Source: Vibrio viridaestus (GTDB lineage Bacteria > Pseudomonadota > Gammaproteobacteria > Enterobacterales > Vibrionaceae). Taken from it: a stretch of 64,000 nt of DNA. The stretch covers positions 1-64,000 of the forward strand of contig NZ_RJVQ01000008.1 of the NCBI RefSeq assembly GCF_003856525.1, in the 5' to 3' direction. The notes beneath the pieces are model-generated. The model ran no database searches and was not told the DNA's origin. It saw nothing but the letters and a program-made list of their open reading frames with translations. The first letter of the stretch is position 1. Each line of letters begins with the position of its first letter. Shown here piece after piece: positions 30,114 through 41,131 of the stretch. Made by a program: the position numbers and the translations under genes.

Positions 30114-31625
30114 ATGACATCTCGGATTCCATTATATATTTCGATTGTCGCCCTGATCGTGCTCGGTGTATATCTGACACTTTTCAGGCACATTACTTAC
30201 GGAGTCCCTTGGACTCCGGGCGAAACTAAAAAAGTGTGGGAAGTAGAAGCTCGGGTCGAGTTTGGCGCACTAGGTAAGCCAGTAAAAGTTTCATTAGCAG
30301 CCCCGGAAACTCAGGATGGTTTTACTCTTCTGAATGAGTCGGCGTCCTCTCCAGGCTATGGTGTTTCTTATATTAACCAAGATAATAGTCGCCGAGCAGA
30401 ATGGTCCATTCGTAAGGCGGACGGTCCACAGGTCATCTACTACAAAGCGCAATTTCTAGTTGACCCGAATGCTGTAGCAAATAAAGATGCTCCAAAAGAT
30501 CCTGTCGAAGCCCCCTCTTTTGATGGCCCTGAAGCTGTCGCTGCCCAATCGTTAATTCAACAAGCTGAAGAAAGATCGTCTGATGATGTCACCTTCACCA
30601 GAGAATTAATCAAAGCAATTAATGACACCAACAGTCAAAGTGCCCAGTTACTTCTTGATAAACAAGAAAAGTACCAAGTTATCGAGAAGATCCTGTCATA
30701 CGCTGGCATTCCAAATAAAATCATTGGCGTTCTTCAGCTAGAAGATGGTCGTCGTAGACAAGCAATAGAACCAATGAACCAAGTTTGGAACGGTTCTAAA
30801 TGGGTTCTATTTGATCCGACTACTGGTAATCAGGGCGAAAATTCGAACCTGCTAATCTGGGATGAATCTAATGTCTCACTATTAGATGTTATTGGTGGTC
30901 AACACAGCCGAGTCCAATTCAGTATGATACAGCAAGATGTATCAGCAAATCAGGCGACGACGAGTAAAGTGAGTGCAGACAATCTGCTCAACTTATCCAT
31001 CCACAGTCTTCCACTGGAAGAGCAAGCAATGTTTAAAACCATTATGCTCATTCCTATCGGTGCACTGATTGTGGTTTTCCTGAGGGTAATTGTGGGCCTG
31101 AAAACATCCGGTACCTTCATGCCTGTATTGATTGCGGTTGCTTTCGTACAGACTCAACTTCTCCCTGGTATCATCGGTTTCTTACTTATTGTCGGTACGG
31201 GTTTGATCATTCGAAGTTACCTCTCGAGGCTAAACTTACTGCTGGTCGCTCGAATATCTGCTGTCATTATTGTGGTAATTCTTATCATCTCTATGTTTAC
31301 CGTGCTTTCCTTTAAGCTCGGAATCACTCAGGGTCTGACCATCACGTTCTTCCCTATGATTATCCTGTCATGGACTATTGAACGTATGTCTATTCTTTGG
31401 GAAGAAGAAGGGGCAAAAGAAGTCATGCTGCAAGGTGGTGGCTCTCTTCTTACTGCAATCTTGGTTTATTTGGGTATGACTAATAGTTATATTCAGCATT
31501 TGACCTTTAACTTCATTGGACTTCAGTTGATTGTCTTATCGTTTATCCTCCTTCTCGGTACCTACACTGGTTATCGCATTAGTGAACTAAAACGTTTTAA
31601 AGCATTAGCTGAGGACGAATTATGA
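30114..31625 (+). CDS. Inactive transglutaminase fused to seven transmembrane helices
   Basis: 503 residues. One N-terminal membrane segment (about 5-23), a periplasmic part with a transglutaminase-like core (SYAGIPNKIIGV, KWVLFDPTTG with D234), then about seven hydrophobic helices from 305 to 490 (GLKTSGTFMPVLIAVAF, GLTITFFPMIILSWTIERM). The catalytic Cys and His positions of transglutaminases are not Cys or His here, so it should bind rather than cleave peptides. The family is known from comparative genomics as part of ATP-grasp peptide-ligase operons. The next gene overlaps by 4 bp (ATGA). Confidence 0.85.
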   Translation: MTSRIPLYISIVALIVLGVYLTLFRHITYGVPWTPGETKKVWEVEARVEFGALGKPVKVSLAAPETQDGFTLLNESASSPGYGVSYINQDNSRRAEWSIRKADGPQVIYYKAQFLVDPNAVANKDAPKDPVEAPSFDGPEAVAAQSLIQQAEERSSDDVTFTRELIKAINDTNSQSAQLLLDKQEKYQVIEKILSYAGIPNKIIGVLQLEDGRRRQAIEPMNQVWNGSKWVLFDPTTGNQGENSNLLIWDESNVSLLDVIGGQHSRVQFSMIQQDVSANQATTSKVSADNLLNLSIHSLPLEEQAMFKTIMLIPIGALIVVFLRVIVGLKTSGTFMPVLIAVAFVQTQLLPGIIGFLLIVGTGLIIRSYLSRLNLLLVARISAVIIVVILIISMFTVLSFKLGITQGLTITFFPMIILSWTIERMSILWEEEGAKEVMLQGGGSLLTAILVYLGMTNSYIQHLTFNFIGLQLIVLSFILLLGTYTGYRISELKRFKALAEDEL

Positions 31626-32599
31626 TAGGTTTGAGTCGTTACACCACCCCTTTTAAACTCGCGCAAAAGGGAATATTGGGGATGAACAAGCGTAACCACA
31701 GTTATATTGGTAGATATAATGATCGCTCAAAATACCCGCTGGTTGATGACAAGCTAAAAACTAAGATTATTGCTGAGCAAGCAGGCTGCAATGTCCCTGA
31801 GTTAATTGGTGTCATTACCACCCAGTATCAGGTTAAATCTATTCATGACATGGTCAAGAACTGGCCTGGCTTCGTAATTAAGCCTGCTCATGGTAGCGGT
31901 GGTAAAGGCATCCTCGTTGTTACCAGCCATGATGGAAATACCTATGTAAAGCCCTCTGGGGCGACAATCAGCCGTGATGACGTTGAACGACACATCAGTA
32001 ATGCACTCGCGGGACTCTTCTCCCTCGGTGGCAAGAATGACGTTGCGGTGGTGGAAAACCTGATTCAGTTTGATGACTGCTTTGATGGTTTTAGCTATGA
32101 AGGTGTTCCTGATGTACGTGTCATCGTATTTAAAGGCTTCCCGGTCATGTCCATGATGCGACTCTCTACAGCGGCATCAGATGGTAAGGCCAACCTTCAC
32201 CAGGGAGCTGTCGGTGTAGGCTTGGATATGGCGACAGGTAAAGCTGTTAAAGGAGTCCAGTTCGGTCAACCCGTAACTGAACATCCAGACACAAAACGGA
32301 AACTGGCTGAGCTAGAAGTTCCCCATTGGGAGAAGTTACTCCTATTAGCCTCCAGTGCCTGGGAAATGACAGGCCTTGGTTATATGGGCACTGATATGGT
32401 TTTAGATAAATCCAGAGGCCCTATGGTGCTTGAGCTGAATGCTCGTCCAGGTTTAGCTATTCAAATTGCCAACGGTGCGGGACTATTACCAAGGCTTAAG
32501 AAGATAGAGAAACTTGGTGCTGATTATCAGATCCCTTCAGTTGAAGAACGTGTAGCCTATTCAATGAAGCATTTTAAAGTAGAGTCCGAACTGGAATAA
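31622..32599 (+). CDS. ATP-grasp alpha-L-glutamate ligase-like protein
   Basis: 325 residues with no membrane segment or signal. ATP-grasp fold: FVIKPAHGSGGKGILVV (nucleotide-binding loop), VVENLIQFDDCFDGFSYEG, DVRVIVFKGFPVMSMMRLST, and ELNARPGLAIQIANGAG with the metal ligands. RimK-like ligases of this group add an amino acid or peptide to a carboxylate. Overlaps the transglutaminase-like gene by 4 bp and is always expected with it. The substrate is unknown. Confidence 0.85.
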   Translation: MIGLSRYTTPFKLAQKGILGMNKRNHSYIGRYNDRSKYPLVDDKLKTKIIAEQAGCNVPELIGVITTQYQVKSIHDMVKNWPGFVIKPAHGSGGKGILVVTSHDGNTYVKPSGATISRDDVERHISNALAGLFSLGGKNDVAVVENLIQFDDCFDGFSYEGVPDVRVIVFKGFPVMSMMRLSTAASDGKANLHQGAVGVGLDMATGKAVKGVQFGQPVTEHPDTKRKLAELEVPHWEKLLLLASSAWEMTGLGYMGTDMVLDKSRGPMVLELNARPGLAIQIANGAGLLPRLKKIEKLGADYQIPSVEERVAYSMKHFKVESELE

Positions 32600-32640
32600 T
32601 AGATATATCTATCTGACTTATAAATACGGATGAGAAAACA

Positions 32641-32670
32641 AAAAGAGGAAGCAGTTGCTTCCTCTTTTTT
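32641..32670. terminator. Bidirectional terminator between ATP-grasp gene and mukB
   Basis: AAAAGAGGAAGCA (32641-32653) and TGCTTCCTCTTTT (32656-32668) form a 13-bp stem flanked by A and T runs. Confidence 0.9.
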
Positions 32671-32671
32671 A

Positions 32672-35600
32672 TTAGTGAACCTGAGGTTCTCCTACCTGAC
32701 TTTCTGATTTGCTGCCAAAGCCCTTTAAGCCCACAACATGAACATGTTCCCGGTCCTTAAATACTTTACGTACCAGCTTGTAGGTCGTCCCCTTCTCTGG
32801 GCTGATATTCTCTGGTGCCGCGATAAGTAATTGCATGTCGAGCCTATCACACAGCTCAAATAGCGTGGATATCGATTTAGCATCTAGGCGCGCAGCTTCA
32901 TCCAGGAACAACAATCGACATGGTACGATATCTTTACTTCTCAAGCGGCGTGATTCTTCTTCCCAGCTTTGTACAACCATAAGAAGAATCGACTGACCGG
33001 TACCAATCGCCTCACCAGTCGAAAGCGCACCTGATTCGGCCTGTAGCCAACCATCCGAGCCACGATTTACCTCAACGCTTAGCTCCAGATAATTTCGATA
33101 ATCGAGTAGTTCTTCACCAAAGATTTGTGGTGAACGCTGTCCTAAATCAATGTGAGGATTGACGCGTTGGAAGAGTTTGGCCATCGCTTCAGAAAAAGAA
33201 TACTTGGCACTCTCAAACAAGTCTTTATGCTGTGACTGTTGTTCCGCGAGACTGGAAAGCAGCGTTTCGTGACTTTCACGAACTTTCACATTTAACCTTA
33301 CACCATTAACCTGACCAAAATGGATATTAGACAAGCCTTGGTTTAACATTCGAATACGGTTTTCTTCACGCTGTATCGTCTTACGAATAATACTGGAAAC
33401 AGAGTCCGAGCTAATCGCCAAACGCATCTCTCTCTGGTTCAATTCTTCAGTTAGACGAGCGAGCTCAACTTCCATTTCTTCGATAGCTTCAACCGGATCA
33501 TCAGTGCGAATGATATCTTGGCGAATACGCTCCCTCAGATGCTGGTATACAGCGATATAGAACAGCACTTTCTTCTCTGGACGCGCATTGTCTTCCGAAT
33601 GACGCAATACATCCCGCAGGATCTCGTTATTAGCGACGGCGATTCGCAATGAACCCAATGCTTTATCTGACATAGAACGCAATTCATCGGCGCTCAAATA
33701 AGCAAGCTCACGCTTATTGAGCCTGCGATCAACGTCGTTCTGTTTCGCAAGTTTCAGTACTGCACACCAGCCAGCTTTTGCATTAACGACAAACTTCCGA
33801 GTGTCACCATACTCTTTCTTCACTTTCTTGAGTCGTTTGGTCAACGCTGACATTTCTAGCTCAGTCGCCGTTATTGTTCGCTCTATTTCGGTTCGACGTG
33901 TGCGAATTGTACTTAACTGAGCATACAATTGTGACTTACGCTGTTCAGCGCGTTCCAGTGCTGAATCATCAGCATTAACCCCATACTCTCCAAGCTCTTG
34001 CTCAAATTCTTGTACTGTCTCAAGTTTTGACTGATGAGCACTCTTCAATGACGCTAATAGTTGGTTGCATTGATTAAGCTGTTGTTGATTCACTTTTAAG
34101 TCTTCTCGAGCTTTTGCACGACGCTCTTCAGCAATTAATAACTGTTGTTTTAACTGCTCACTTAATTCAGAACTGTGATCGGCAAGACTGACTGACTCTT
34201 CATAGTTCAGGTGATGCCTGCGTTCGTATAGATTACTAAGAGAGAAAAGCTTACGTTTAAGCTCCTGTAGCTCCGCATCCGCCTTTTGATAACGCGCATC
34301 TAAAATGTCTTTTTCTTCTGGATCCACTTCCAGTCCAGATACACAGGTCTCGAGCAACTCAATGGTTCGGCCATACTGTTGATTATATGCTTTTGCTTCG
34401 TCTATTCTCTCAAGCTTTAGCTCAAGATCAGCTTGCTTTTCTATTAGTAGTTCTGATTCCTCCAAGCCATCAATATTACGCATGATTTTATCTAGCGCAT
34501 TTTGTGCTCTTTGATTTTCAGAGATAGATGACTTCAGCTGTTCTTCCTGACTGACAAGTGCTCTTAGTTTTGGCTCTAACGACGACAACTCTTTACGTTT
34601 TATGTCTATCTTCGCTTCTGGATCATCGTTAAATGCGACTGAGATATGATGAGATACAAACTCATTAAATGCCTGATATTGACGATGTAGCTTTTGTGAG
34701 TCAAAAGCCGCTTTTGCATGTAACTCAACCACATCATCACGTTGTTCACGCAGCAACTCCAAGCGATGTTCTCTTGCAGCTCGACCAAACAAAGGAATTT
34801 TAGGAAAGCGAGAATATCGCAGTTGTCTATCATTCAGCTGAACACAGACTGCGCCATCGAGTTCTTCAGTGTTGAAGCTGCTGTCATCAAACGCATCAAC
34901 ATCGCCTTCGATAACATAAATATCATCGGGACAGTCTTCTAAGTTATTCAGTGATTCTTTTACTCCGTCAAGATCACTAACAACAATAGCGTGACGTGCA
35001 GGACCGTACATCGCACTAAAATATGGTGCGTCTTCCATCGTAATATCGTCATAGATTTCAGAAAGTAGTACGCCACCTAACGAATCAGCTAAGGCCTTTA
35101 GCCTAGGGTCATTTGCGCCACCAGGAGAAGCCAGCCTTGAAATTTCTTGCTCCAACGTTTCTCGTTTGCGATAGAGTTCTTCCTTACTCGACGTTTGTAT
35201 TCGTTCTAACTCTAGAACTTTCTGCATTTCGGTCAGAACACCAGCCTGAGACTCGAACGTAATGTCTCTCTGCTCTTGCAGATGTTGTAGCGATCGTTGG
35301 GCTTCAATCCACGCTGGAGCGATTTTTTGTAGCTCAGAAACTTCCGAGTTACACTGTTCTATCTTCGCTGAAACTCCACGTCTTTCTTCTCGGACTTCCT
35401 CTAACGAACGCGCTAATTCATCAGCGGTCGCAGAAGACCGTTCAAGCTCAAGTTCAGCCTCTTCTGCATTATTAATTTCTACTTGATGCGCCTGTTGATA
35501 TTGATCACGTAACCCCACTACTTCAGCAGCAGTTTTCAGGCGGCTCTTTAATGTCACTAAACTATCTCGCCACTGAGATTCATTTTCCAATAGACGCTCA

Positions 35601-37123
35601 TTAGATAACTTTTCATTCAGTGCCTTTTCGGCGAGCGTCTTAGCTTCCGAACGCGCCGCGTCAGGATACACTTTCAGCACCAATTGGAATGCCTTATCAA
35701 AGTTATTCGCTGCCGCAGTAACGATATCAAGCTTATGCTTAGTAGAAAGCAGTTCATCAGTTAACGAAGACTGCTGTTGGTTCAACTCAGAGATATAATC
35801 TGAAATCGTATCAACTGATAGTGAATCATCATTGAGATCACTCTTTGCTTGTACCAACAACTGGTAAGCCTGCTGATACTGAAGGGCGCGAGTCTGCTGA
35901 ATATCCAGAGCTTGCTGATAATCTGCAAGTTGCGTTTTCAGGCTATCGACTTCTTCTTCAAAGTGGGCAAATTGTTCTTCACCCGACATCACTTTTTCGT
36001 GAGCTTCTTCGACAACCATCACCTGTTCTTCAAGACGATATTGTAGCTCTTCAAGATCTTCACGGTAGCGCTCGATTTTTTCTTTCTGCCGTAGCGCTGA
36101 CTGAACCAATTGCAGGTGATCACTAGCGGATTGATAATCTAGCTCCGCCCCACTCTCTTGTTCATTTAGTTCAGAAAGCTCTTGAGCTACGCTCTGCAGT
36201 AATTCATTTTGTTCGAGTATTGTGGATTGAGAGGACAACAGCTCTTGGCGAAGTTCGAGTGCACTCGCTAGTTTAATGCGACGTTCATTTGCATGTCGCA
36301 TATAGTCCGCAGCCACGTAGTTTGTTGATTCCGTGATCAAGTGTTTGAACAAATCACGGTCAGCTTGCGTTGTTTTAATTGCTTCAAGCGTCATGCGGTT
36401 TTCACGCAATGCAGATTCCATATCTTGGAACGCTTTTTTTACGCCACCATTCTGCGGTAACAAATAATCACGTAAAGAGCGAGTAATTGCACTGGAGATA
36501 CCGCCGTACAATGAAGCCTCGATCAAACGGTAAAACTTAGCTCGATCCGAACTAGACCTTAATTTCTTTGGCACCACGCCAAATTCAAACATTTGAGTGT
36601 GATAATCAACGATTGAATTAAAGGTTTTGAAATGTACGCCTTCTATCGATGAGACGACATCTTTAACTTCATTTAATTGGCGTACACGTGCCTGACCTGA
36701 TGCCAAGGTTTCGGTTAATATATCCGTTGGACGTGTGCCACTTGGTAACCCTTGGATCAAGAATGGCTTAATATCAACTTTTTTATCGCGACCGGCGACT
36801 TGTTGAAGTTTCACGACAAACATCAGGCGCTGTTTTTTTGAATTGACAACATCTAAACACGAATAACAAGTTCCGGGTTGAAGTTTTCCGAACAGCCCCT
36901 TATCTCTCGACGCCTGAGAGCTGCCAGCTTCGGTTGTATTACGGAAATGCAACAAGCTTTGATCGGGAATCAACGCGGTGATAAACGCAGCCATTGTTGT
37001 GGATTTTCCCGCGCCATTTCCGCCAGATAAGGTTGTCACTAAATCATCGATATCGAAGGTGCGTGCAAAAAAACCATTCCAGTTAATCATTGTTAGTGAT
37101 TGATATTTACCGCGTTCAATCAT
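32672..37123 (-). CDS. mukB: Chromosome partition protein MukB
   Basis: 1483-residue SMC-like ATPase (E. coli 1486) of the MukBEF condensin. Walker A GGNGAGKS at 34-41, long coiled coils (about 240-640 and 790-1230) around a hinge at roughly 650-780, signature [13 protein letters not shown] and Walker [14 protein letters not shown] near the C-terminus. Compacts and segregates the chromosome. Its ATG overlaps the mukE stop (ATGA). Last gene of cmoM-mukF-mukE-mukB. Confidence 0.98.
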   Translation of the reverse strand: MIERGKYQSLTMINWNGFFARTFDIDDLVTTLSGGNGAGKSTTMAAFITALIPDQSLLHFRNTTEAGSSQASRDKGLFGKLQPGTCYSCLDVVNSKKQRLMFVVKLQQVAGRDKKVDIKPFLIQGLPSGTRPTDILTETLASGQARVRQLNEVKDVVSSIEGVHFKTFNSIVDYHTQMFEFGVVPKKLRSSSDRAKFYRLIEASLYGGISSAITRSLRDYLLPQNGGVKKAFQDMESALRENRMTLEAIKTTQADRDLFKHLITESTNYVAADYMRHANERRIKLASALELRQELLSSQSTILEQNELLQSVAQELSELNEQESGAELDYQSASDHLQLVQSALRQKEKIERYREDLEELQYRLEEQVMVVEEAHEKVMSGEEQFAHFEEEVDSLKTQLADYQQALDIQQTRALQYQQAYQLLVQAKSDLNDDSLSVDTISDYISELNQQQSSLTDELLSTKHKLDIVTAAANNFDKAFQLVLKVYPDAARSEAKTLAEKALNEKLSNERLLENESQWRDSLVTLKSRLKTAAEVVGLRDQYQQAHQVEINNAEEAELELERSSATADELARSLEEVREERRGVSAKIEQCNSEVSELQKIAPAWIEAQRSLQHLQEQRDITFESQAGVLTEMQKVLELERIQTSSKEELYRKRETLEQEISRLASPGGANDPRLKALADSLGGVLLSEIYDDITMEDAPYFSAMYGPARHAIVVSDLDGVKESLNNLEDCPDDIYVIEGDVDAFDDSSFNTEELDGAVCVQLNDRQLRYSRFPKIPLFGRAAREHRLELLREQRDDVVELHAKAAFDSQKLHRQYQAFNEFVSHHISVAFNDDPEAKIDIKRKELSSLEPKLRALVSQEEQLKSSISENQRAQNALDKIMRNIDGLEESELLIEKQADLELKLERIDEAKAYNQQYGRTIELLETCVSGLEVDPEEKDILDARYQKADAELQELKRKLFSLSNLYERRHHLNYEESVSLADHSSELSEQLKQQLLIAEERRAKAREDLKVNQQQLNQCNQLLASLKSAHQSKLETVQEFEQELGEYGVNADDSALERAEQRKSQLYAQLSTIRTRRTEIERTITATELEMSALTKRLKKVKKEYGDTRKFVVNAKAGWCAVLKLAKQNDVDRRLNKRELAYLSADELRSMSDKALGSLRIAVANNEILRDVLRHSEDNARPEKKVLFYIAVYQHLRERIRQDIIRTDDPVEAIEEMEVELARLTEELNQREMRLAISSDSVSSIIRKTIQREENRIRMLNQGLSNIHFGQVNGVRLNVKVRESHETLLSSLAEQQSQHKDLFESAKYSFSEAMAKLFQRVNPHIDLGQRSPQIFGEELLDYRNYLELSVEVNRGSDGWLQAESGALSTGEAIGTGQSILLMVVQSWEEESRRLRSKDIVPCRLLFLDEAARLDAKSISTLFELCDRLDMQLLIAAPENISPEKGTTYKLVRKVFKDREHVHVVGLKGFGSKSESQVGEPQVH

Positions 37124-37863
37124 ACTTCATCCTCTGCACGTACTGCTGCTTCTCTATCTTCTTCGTCTTCTGATTCGTCTTCACGACGTTCAAGTAAGTT
37201 TTGCTGGCTTGGTGAGGTATTGGCGTCATGCACAACCGCCTCCCCGTCTCGAATCAACCTTAACTGTACTTGTTTAGGGTCCTCACCCGTTCTGACATCG
37301 GCACCGAATCGAAATACGGCTTCTGTAATTCTAAACTTGGCTGTATCACCAAGAGTAATGATCATCCCCATGCGCTTTAGGCGTCGCAGAGAACCTCTAA
37401 CCTTGTCAAACAGTTTTTCTTTGTCTAAATCAGTCCCACCAGCACGATTGGTTGACAGCTTCATGAGTTTCGTTTCATCACAAAGTGTCATCAATTCCTC
37501 AAACATTTCCTGTTGAGTAAAAATACCTTCATGGGCAAGACGTTCAGGACTCAAATACAAAAAGCACAGTACTTTACCGACTAACATGTCTAACTCAGAC
37601 AGAACACTGCGGTTAATCAACGAAGTAGAACGTGGACGTAAATAGAAAAAACCCTCAGGCGCTCGTACTAATTCAGTGTTATAACGCTGATAAAAAACAG
37701 ATAATTCAGTTTCAAATTCCAGTAGAAATGCATGATTATCCAAATCATCCGTGGAAATGTGTCGTCCCGCTCTCAAAACACTATCAAGTGCTGGGAATAA
37801 AGGGTTAGAAATTGCTTTTGCCAGTTTCTCTGGCATATAGTCATTAATATCTGTCGATGACAT
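37120..37863 (-). CDS. mukE: Chromosome partition protein MukE
   Basis: 247 residues from the ATG at 37863 (AAAGG upstream), giving [28 protein letters not shown] as in the family; the frame extends 27 codons upstream but that would overlap mukF by 101 bp. Winged-helix kleisin-binding subunit of MukBEF ([38 protein letters not shown]). The acidic tail is typical. Overlaps mukF by 20 bp. Confidence 0.96.
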   Translation of the reverse strand: MSSTDINDYMPEKLAKAISNPLFPALDSVLRAGRHISTDDLDNHAFLLEFETELSVFYQRYNTELVRAPEGFFYLRPRSTSLINRSVLSELDMLVGKVLCFLYLSPERLAHEGIFTQQEMFEELMTLCDETKLMKLSTNRAGGTDLDKEKLFDKVRGSLRRLKRMGMIITLGDTAKFRITEAVFRFGADVRTGEDPKQVQLRLIRDGEAVVHDANTSPSQQNLLERREDESEDEEDREAAVRAEDEV

Positions 37864-39181
37864 TTGCTTGTACCTTTGCGCCATACTCGTTGATGGCCTG
37901 CCAATCTGGTTGAATAGCTCTAAAGTCGGACTCTGAATAGCCAAGCCTTACTGCCTGGTCAATCACGATTCTTGCTAAATCAAAGTGATGTGTTTGTGGA
38001 TGCTGAGCGAGATAGTCCTTTAAAACCCGTCCCAAATCGAGTGGCGTTCCCTCAGCTTTATGAACAGAAAGCATATCGCCGATCTTTTCCGAGAGTTGAT
38101 TGCTGACTTCTTCATACTCTTCAAATTCCAATTCCTGAGGTACTGCTCCCATCACTTCTTCATCGCGAAGTACTAGAGCTTCGTCTCTCATGTCTTGTAA
38201 TCGTTCTGCATCAGCGTAAGTAAGAAGCCATGGACGTTCAAAGAAACCATTGATGGATTCGCGTAGACGTTGGCTAAAAGCTCTATTCTGGTCCATATCG
38301 ATTGCCGTTCGAATGAACTTATGCACGTGGCGATCATAACCAATCCATAAGTCAATGGCTTGTTGACCCCAACTGATAATACGATCGAGTTTTATCTGCA
38401 GGGCAAACAGGATCTCAGAGATGAAATCGAGTTCACTTTTTCCCTGAACAGCATCTTGAATATCTAGGATTTGCGTTTGGAGTTTATCACCGGCAGCCTG
38501 CAGCGTATCCTGCAGCTCTTTCAATGTAGTGGATGTTTCTGACAGAAGATGTTCACAATTGTGAATAGCCTCTCTCCAATCTTTATCCAGAAGTTCAGCA
38601 ATCTGGTCTTTGACTTCCTGCTGTTGTTCATCCATGACTCTCTGATTCATGTCTATCTGATCGAAGATTTCCGCAACTGAGTACTTGAGGACACCGTATA
38701 CATTTTTCTGCCAATGACCAATCGAGCCATCGTTTTCAGCCGCCTCTTTTGCTTTGCTCATTTCATCCGCCAGCATCGCCAACTGGATGGACAATCGAAG
38801 CTTGGAAAATTCTCTATGACGAATGTAATGATCGGTAATCCCAATCGCTAAGGGAGATAAACGATAAATACTGTTTCCTTCATTGAGCTCGCTCGTAAAG
38901 CGACGAAGGAGACGTTGGTTAACGAGTTCATTTATTGCATTATTTGCTCGGTAACCGGACGCCTCACCAGTGTCTTCGAACATTACCGATACAATCTTAA
39001 ATGCATCGTGTAACTCACCTTCACCCAGCTCTTCATCAAACTTGTCATCATTTAACACCGCAATTGCAATAAGAAATGCAAGTCGCTCAGACGTCAAATT
39101 CAGTGCAAAATTATTCTTTTGTACCCAATCAACTAATTCATCTATGGGCTTTTGTTGTCTTTCTTGAGTCACTTCTATCAC
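37844..39181 (-). CDS. mukF: Chromosome partition protein MukF (kleisin)
   Basis: 445 residues. Kleisin subunit joining MukB heads and MukE: N-terminal winged-helix dimerisation domain (about 1-120), helical bundle with coiled coil (about 125-290) and a C-terminal winged-helix domain. [39 protein letters not shown]-type N-terminus is diagnostic (only part quoted: [17 protein letters not shown]). cmoM ends 13 bp upstream. Confidence 0.97.
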   Translation of the reverse strand: MIEVTQERQQKPIDELVDWVQKNNFALNLTSERLAFLIAIAVLNDDKFDEELGEGELHDAFKIVSVMFEDTGEASGYRANNAINELVNQRLLRRFTSELNEGNSIYRLSPLAIGITDHYIRHREFSKLRLSIQLAMLADEMSKAKEAAENDGSIGHWQKNVYGVLKYSVAEIFDQIDMNQRVMDEQQQEVKDQIAELLDKDWREAIHNCEHLLSETSTTLKELQDTLQAAGDKLQTQILDIQDAVQGKSELDFISEILFALQIKLDRIISWGQQAIDLWIGYDRHVHKFIRTAIDMDQNRAFSQRLRESINGFFERPWLLTYADAERLQDMRDEALVLRDEEVMGAVPQELEFEEYEEVSNQLSEKIGDMLSVHKAEGTPLDLGRVLKDYLAQHPQTHHFDLARIVIDQAVRLGYSESDFRAIQPDWQAINEYGAKVQANVIDRY

Positions 39182-39194
39182 TACTCAACCTAAA

Positions 39195-39974
39195 TTATAA
39201 TTTTCGTGCCCAAACATGGATGTAACGTCCCAGAGATAAAAAAGGCTCCTGACGACAATACATGCGTTCCAATTCAATGAGATCGTCATGCGTGTATTCA
39301 CCCATGTTTTGTTTGTTGCCAATATAGTCGGTAAAAGATCGAATACCTGAACGGCCTTCGATTGCAAAGCCACTTTCCTCTATCCAACGATAGACATCGT
39401 CCGGTATCAACCCTTTCTGTGGTTGAAGTTTAAAGCGTTTTCTAAACGGCATACCATTTAACACGTGCGGAATATTGCCACAAATCGCATTTTTGAGTAC
39501 GAGACCATGCTGATTGTAGAACATAATTGACACGACACCGCCGGGACGAACAAATTTGAGCAATCGCTTCAAAACCCCTTCAGGATCTTGCAGCCACTCC
39601 ATCACAGCGTGGAAAAGCACAAAATCTCGCGATCCATATTGCTCTTCGGGTAATTCCTGCACTGAGCTATGAACAAAAGTAAAATTCTGCATTAATCCAT
39701 TTTTTGTAATATCGTCTTCCGCTAACCTGAGCATCTCAGATGAAACGTCACAAAGCGTTATGTTATGCCCCTGCACGGCTAATTTTTGTGATAGCTGAGC
39801 CAGTCCTCCACCTGCATCTAGCACGTTAAGAGGAAAACTATCACTTGCAAAAGTTTGTAAAATTTGCTCAAAATCTTCCCAGACAATGACTTGGCGAACT
39901 TCGCCTTTGTCAGAGCCATATATATTTTTTGCAAATTTGTGGGCAATATCGTCGAAATTGCGATCTTCAGTCAC
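39195..39974 (-). CDS. cmoM: tRNA 5-carboxymethoxyuridine methyltransferase CmoM
   Basis: 259 residues, formerly SmtA. Methylates the carboxylate of cmo5U34 to mcmo5U34 in some tRNAs. NVLDAGGGLAQLSQKLA is the SAM site; KGLIPDDVYRW and the C-terminal REPFLSLGRYIHVWARK are family stretches. First gene of the muk operon, as in E. coli, and it completes the CmoA-CmoB pathway from 27.5-29.2 kb. Confidence 0.94.
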   Translation of the reverse strand: MTEDRNFDDIAHKFAKNIYGSDKGEVRQVIVWEDFEQILQTFASDSFPLNVLDAGGGLAQLSQKLAVQGHNITLCDVSSEMLRLAEDDITKNGLMQNFTFVHSSVQELPEEQYGSRDFVLFHAVMEWLQDPEGVLKRLLKFVRPGGVVSIMFYNQHGLVLKNAICGNIPHVLNGMPFRKRFKLQPQKGLIPDDVYRWIEESGFAIEGRSGIRSFTDYIGNKQNMGEYTHDDLIELERMYCRQEPFLSLGRYIHVWARKL

Positions 39975-40087
39975 TTTGGTTTAAGTTATGATAACTAATC
40001 GTGCGTTTATTCTGTCATAGGAATGGCAATAATAAAGAGGGATTCTGCGATTTTAATATCAACTGATGTTTTTTCGGGCTATTTTCT

Positions 40088-40894
40088 ATGTTTGAATTGA
40101 AAAAAATTCTCTCTGCATTGGTAATGCCGATGCCAGCTTTACTTATAATCGGCTTTCTCGGGCTGATGCTAGTGATGTTTACAAGCAAAAGAAAAACAGG
40201 TTGTCTTATTGTTTTAATTTCCTACGTCACTCTGTTTTTAGCTTCTTTTCAACCAGTGTCATCTCGTTTACTCATGCCTTTGGAGCGACAATATCACGCA
40301 TTTCTTCCCGTTGAGGGTAACATAAACTACATCCTTGTTTTAGGCAGTGGACACGTCGTGGATGACTCCATTCCACCCACCTCTGAAATTAGTCGTACCG
40401 CTTTAATGAGATTAACGGAAGGGATAAGAATCAATCGAATGTATCCAGGTTCCAAGTTGATTTTGTCAGGTTACGATGGCGGCACGTCGGTAAGTCACGC
40501 GAGAATGCTAGCCAAAGTGGCGCTATCTCTCGGCGTAGCGAAGTCAGATATCGTGCTGATGGAGTCAGCTCGTGATACCTGGGAAGAAGCACACCAAACA
40601 GCGAGCTACATTGGTAATTCGAGGCTCGTGCTTGTCACGTCAGCGGCTCATATGCCAAGAGCTATGACAGAATTCGAAGAGGCTGGATTAAGTCCAATAC
40701 CAGCACCAACCAACTATTTAGCGCAAAAAGATATCGAGCAACCATGGACCAAATACACACCAAATGCACAATATCTGGAACAAACAGAAATATTTTGGCA
40801 TGAGCGATTAGGTAAGGTTTGGCGAATATTGAAAAACTGGGCAGCAACACAAGAAGAGACCGTGACGCAAAAGGAAATGACAACGCTTCAATAA
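40088..40894 (+). CDS. elyC: Envelope biogenesis factor ElyC (DUF218)
   Basis: 268 residues. Two N-terminal membrane segments (about 10-32 and 38-55), then a periplasmic DUF218 domain: YILVLGSGHVVDD, ALMRLTEGIRINR, ESARDTWEEAHQTA, VLVTSAAHMPRAM. In E. coli ElyC is needed for normal peptidoglycan synthesis at low temperature. Divergent from cmoM-mukFEB as in E. coli. Confidence 0.9.
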   Translation: MFELKKILSALVMPMPALLIIGFLGLMLVMFTSKRKTGCLIVLISYVTLFLASFQPVSSRLLMPLERQYHAFLPVEGNINYILVLGSGHVVDDSIPPTSEISRTALMRLTEGIRINRMYPGSKLILSGYDGGTSVSHARMLAKVALSLGVAKSDIVLMESARDTWEEAHQTASYIGNSRLVLVTSAAHMPRAMTEFEEAGLSPIPAPTNYLAQKDIEQPWTKYTPNAQYLEQTEIFWHERLGKVWRILKNWAATQEETVTQKEMTTLQ

Positions 40895-40933
40895 TCTAAT
40901 TAATCAAATTGTCACAATATTATGTTTTATCGG

Positions 40934-40962
40934 TTGCGCGAACGTTAAACGACGCTTAGAAT
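40934..40962 (+). promoter_or_regulatory. Candidate promoter upstream of purR
   Basis: TTGCGC (40934-40939) and TAGAAT (40957-40962) with a 17-bp spacer. The spacer holds a weak PurR-like centre (AACGTT, 40941-40946). RNA would start near 40969, before the terminator hairpin at 41004. Confidence 0.55.
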
Positions 40963-41003
40963 CTTGTGTCTAATTTTATCAATCGATAATTCAATATTTG
41001 TTC

Positions 41004-41034
41004 AAAACCGCTTTTAGAGCGGTTTTGTTATTTT
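41004..41034 (+). terminator. Terminator between elyC and purR
   Basis: AAAACCGCT (41004-41012) and AGCGGTTTT (41018-41026) form a 9-bp stem followed by GTTATTTT. It can end elyC transcripts, but it also lies between the candidate purR promoter and purR. Confidence 0.8.
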
Positions 41035-41096
41035 AATGCTTCAAGGCCTCGCTTTTTATACACTATTGAATATTAAGGCCATGTTGAGCAGTGCTG

Positions 41097-41110
41097 CTGA
41101 TGATCATCAG
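41097..41110. repeat. Perfect 14-bp palindrome before purR
   Basis: CTGATGATCATCAG is exactly self-complementary and ends 21 bp before the purR ATG. AGCAG-TG-CTGCT overlaps its left end (41087-41098). Operator or leader structure are both possible. Confidence 0.5.
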
Positions 41111-41131
41111 TAATCAATAGGACAAGAAGAT

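Noticed and set aside
40936-40951. PurR box upstream of purR
   Set aside because: Only 9 of 16 positions match the consensus, mostly in one half; kept only as a weak remark in the promoter entry.
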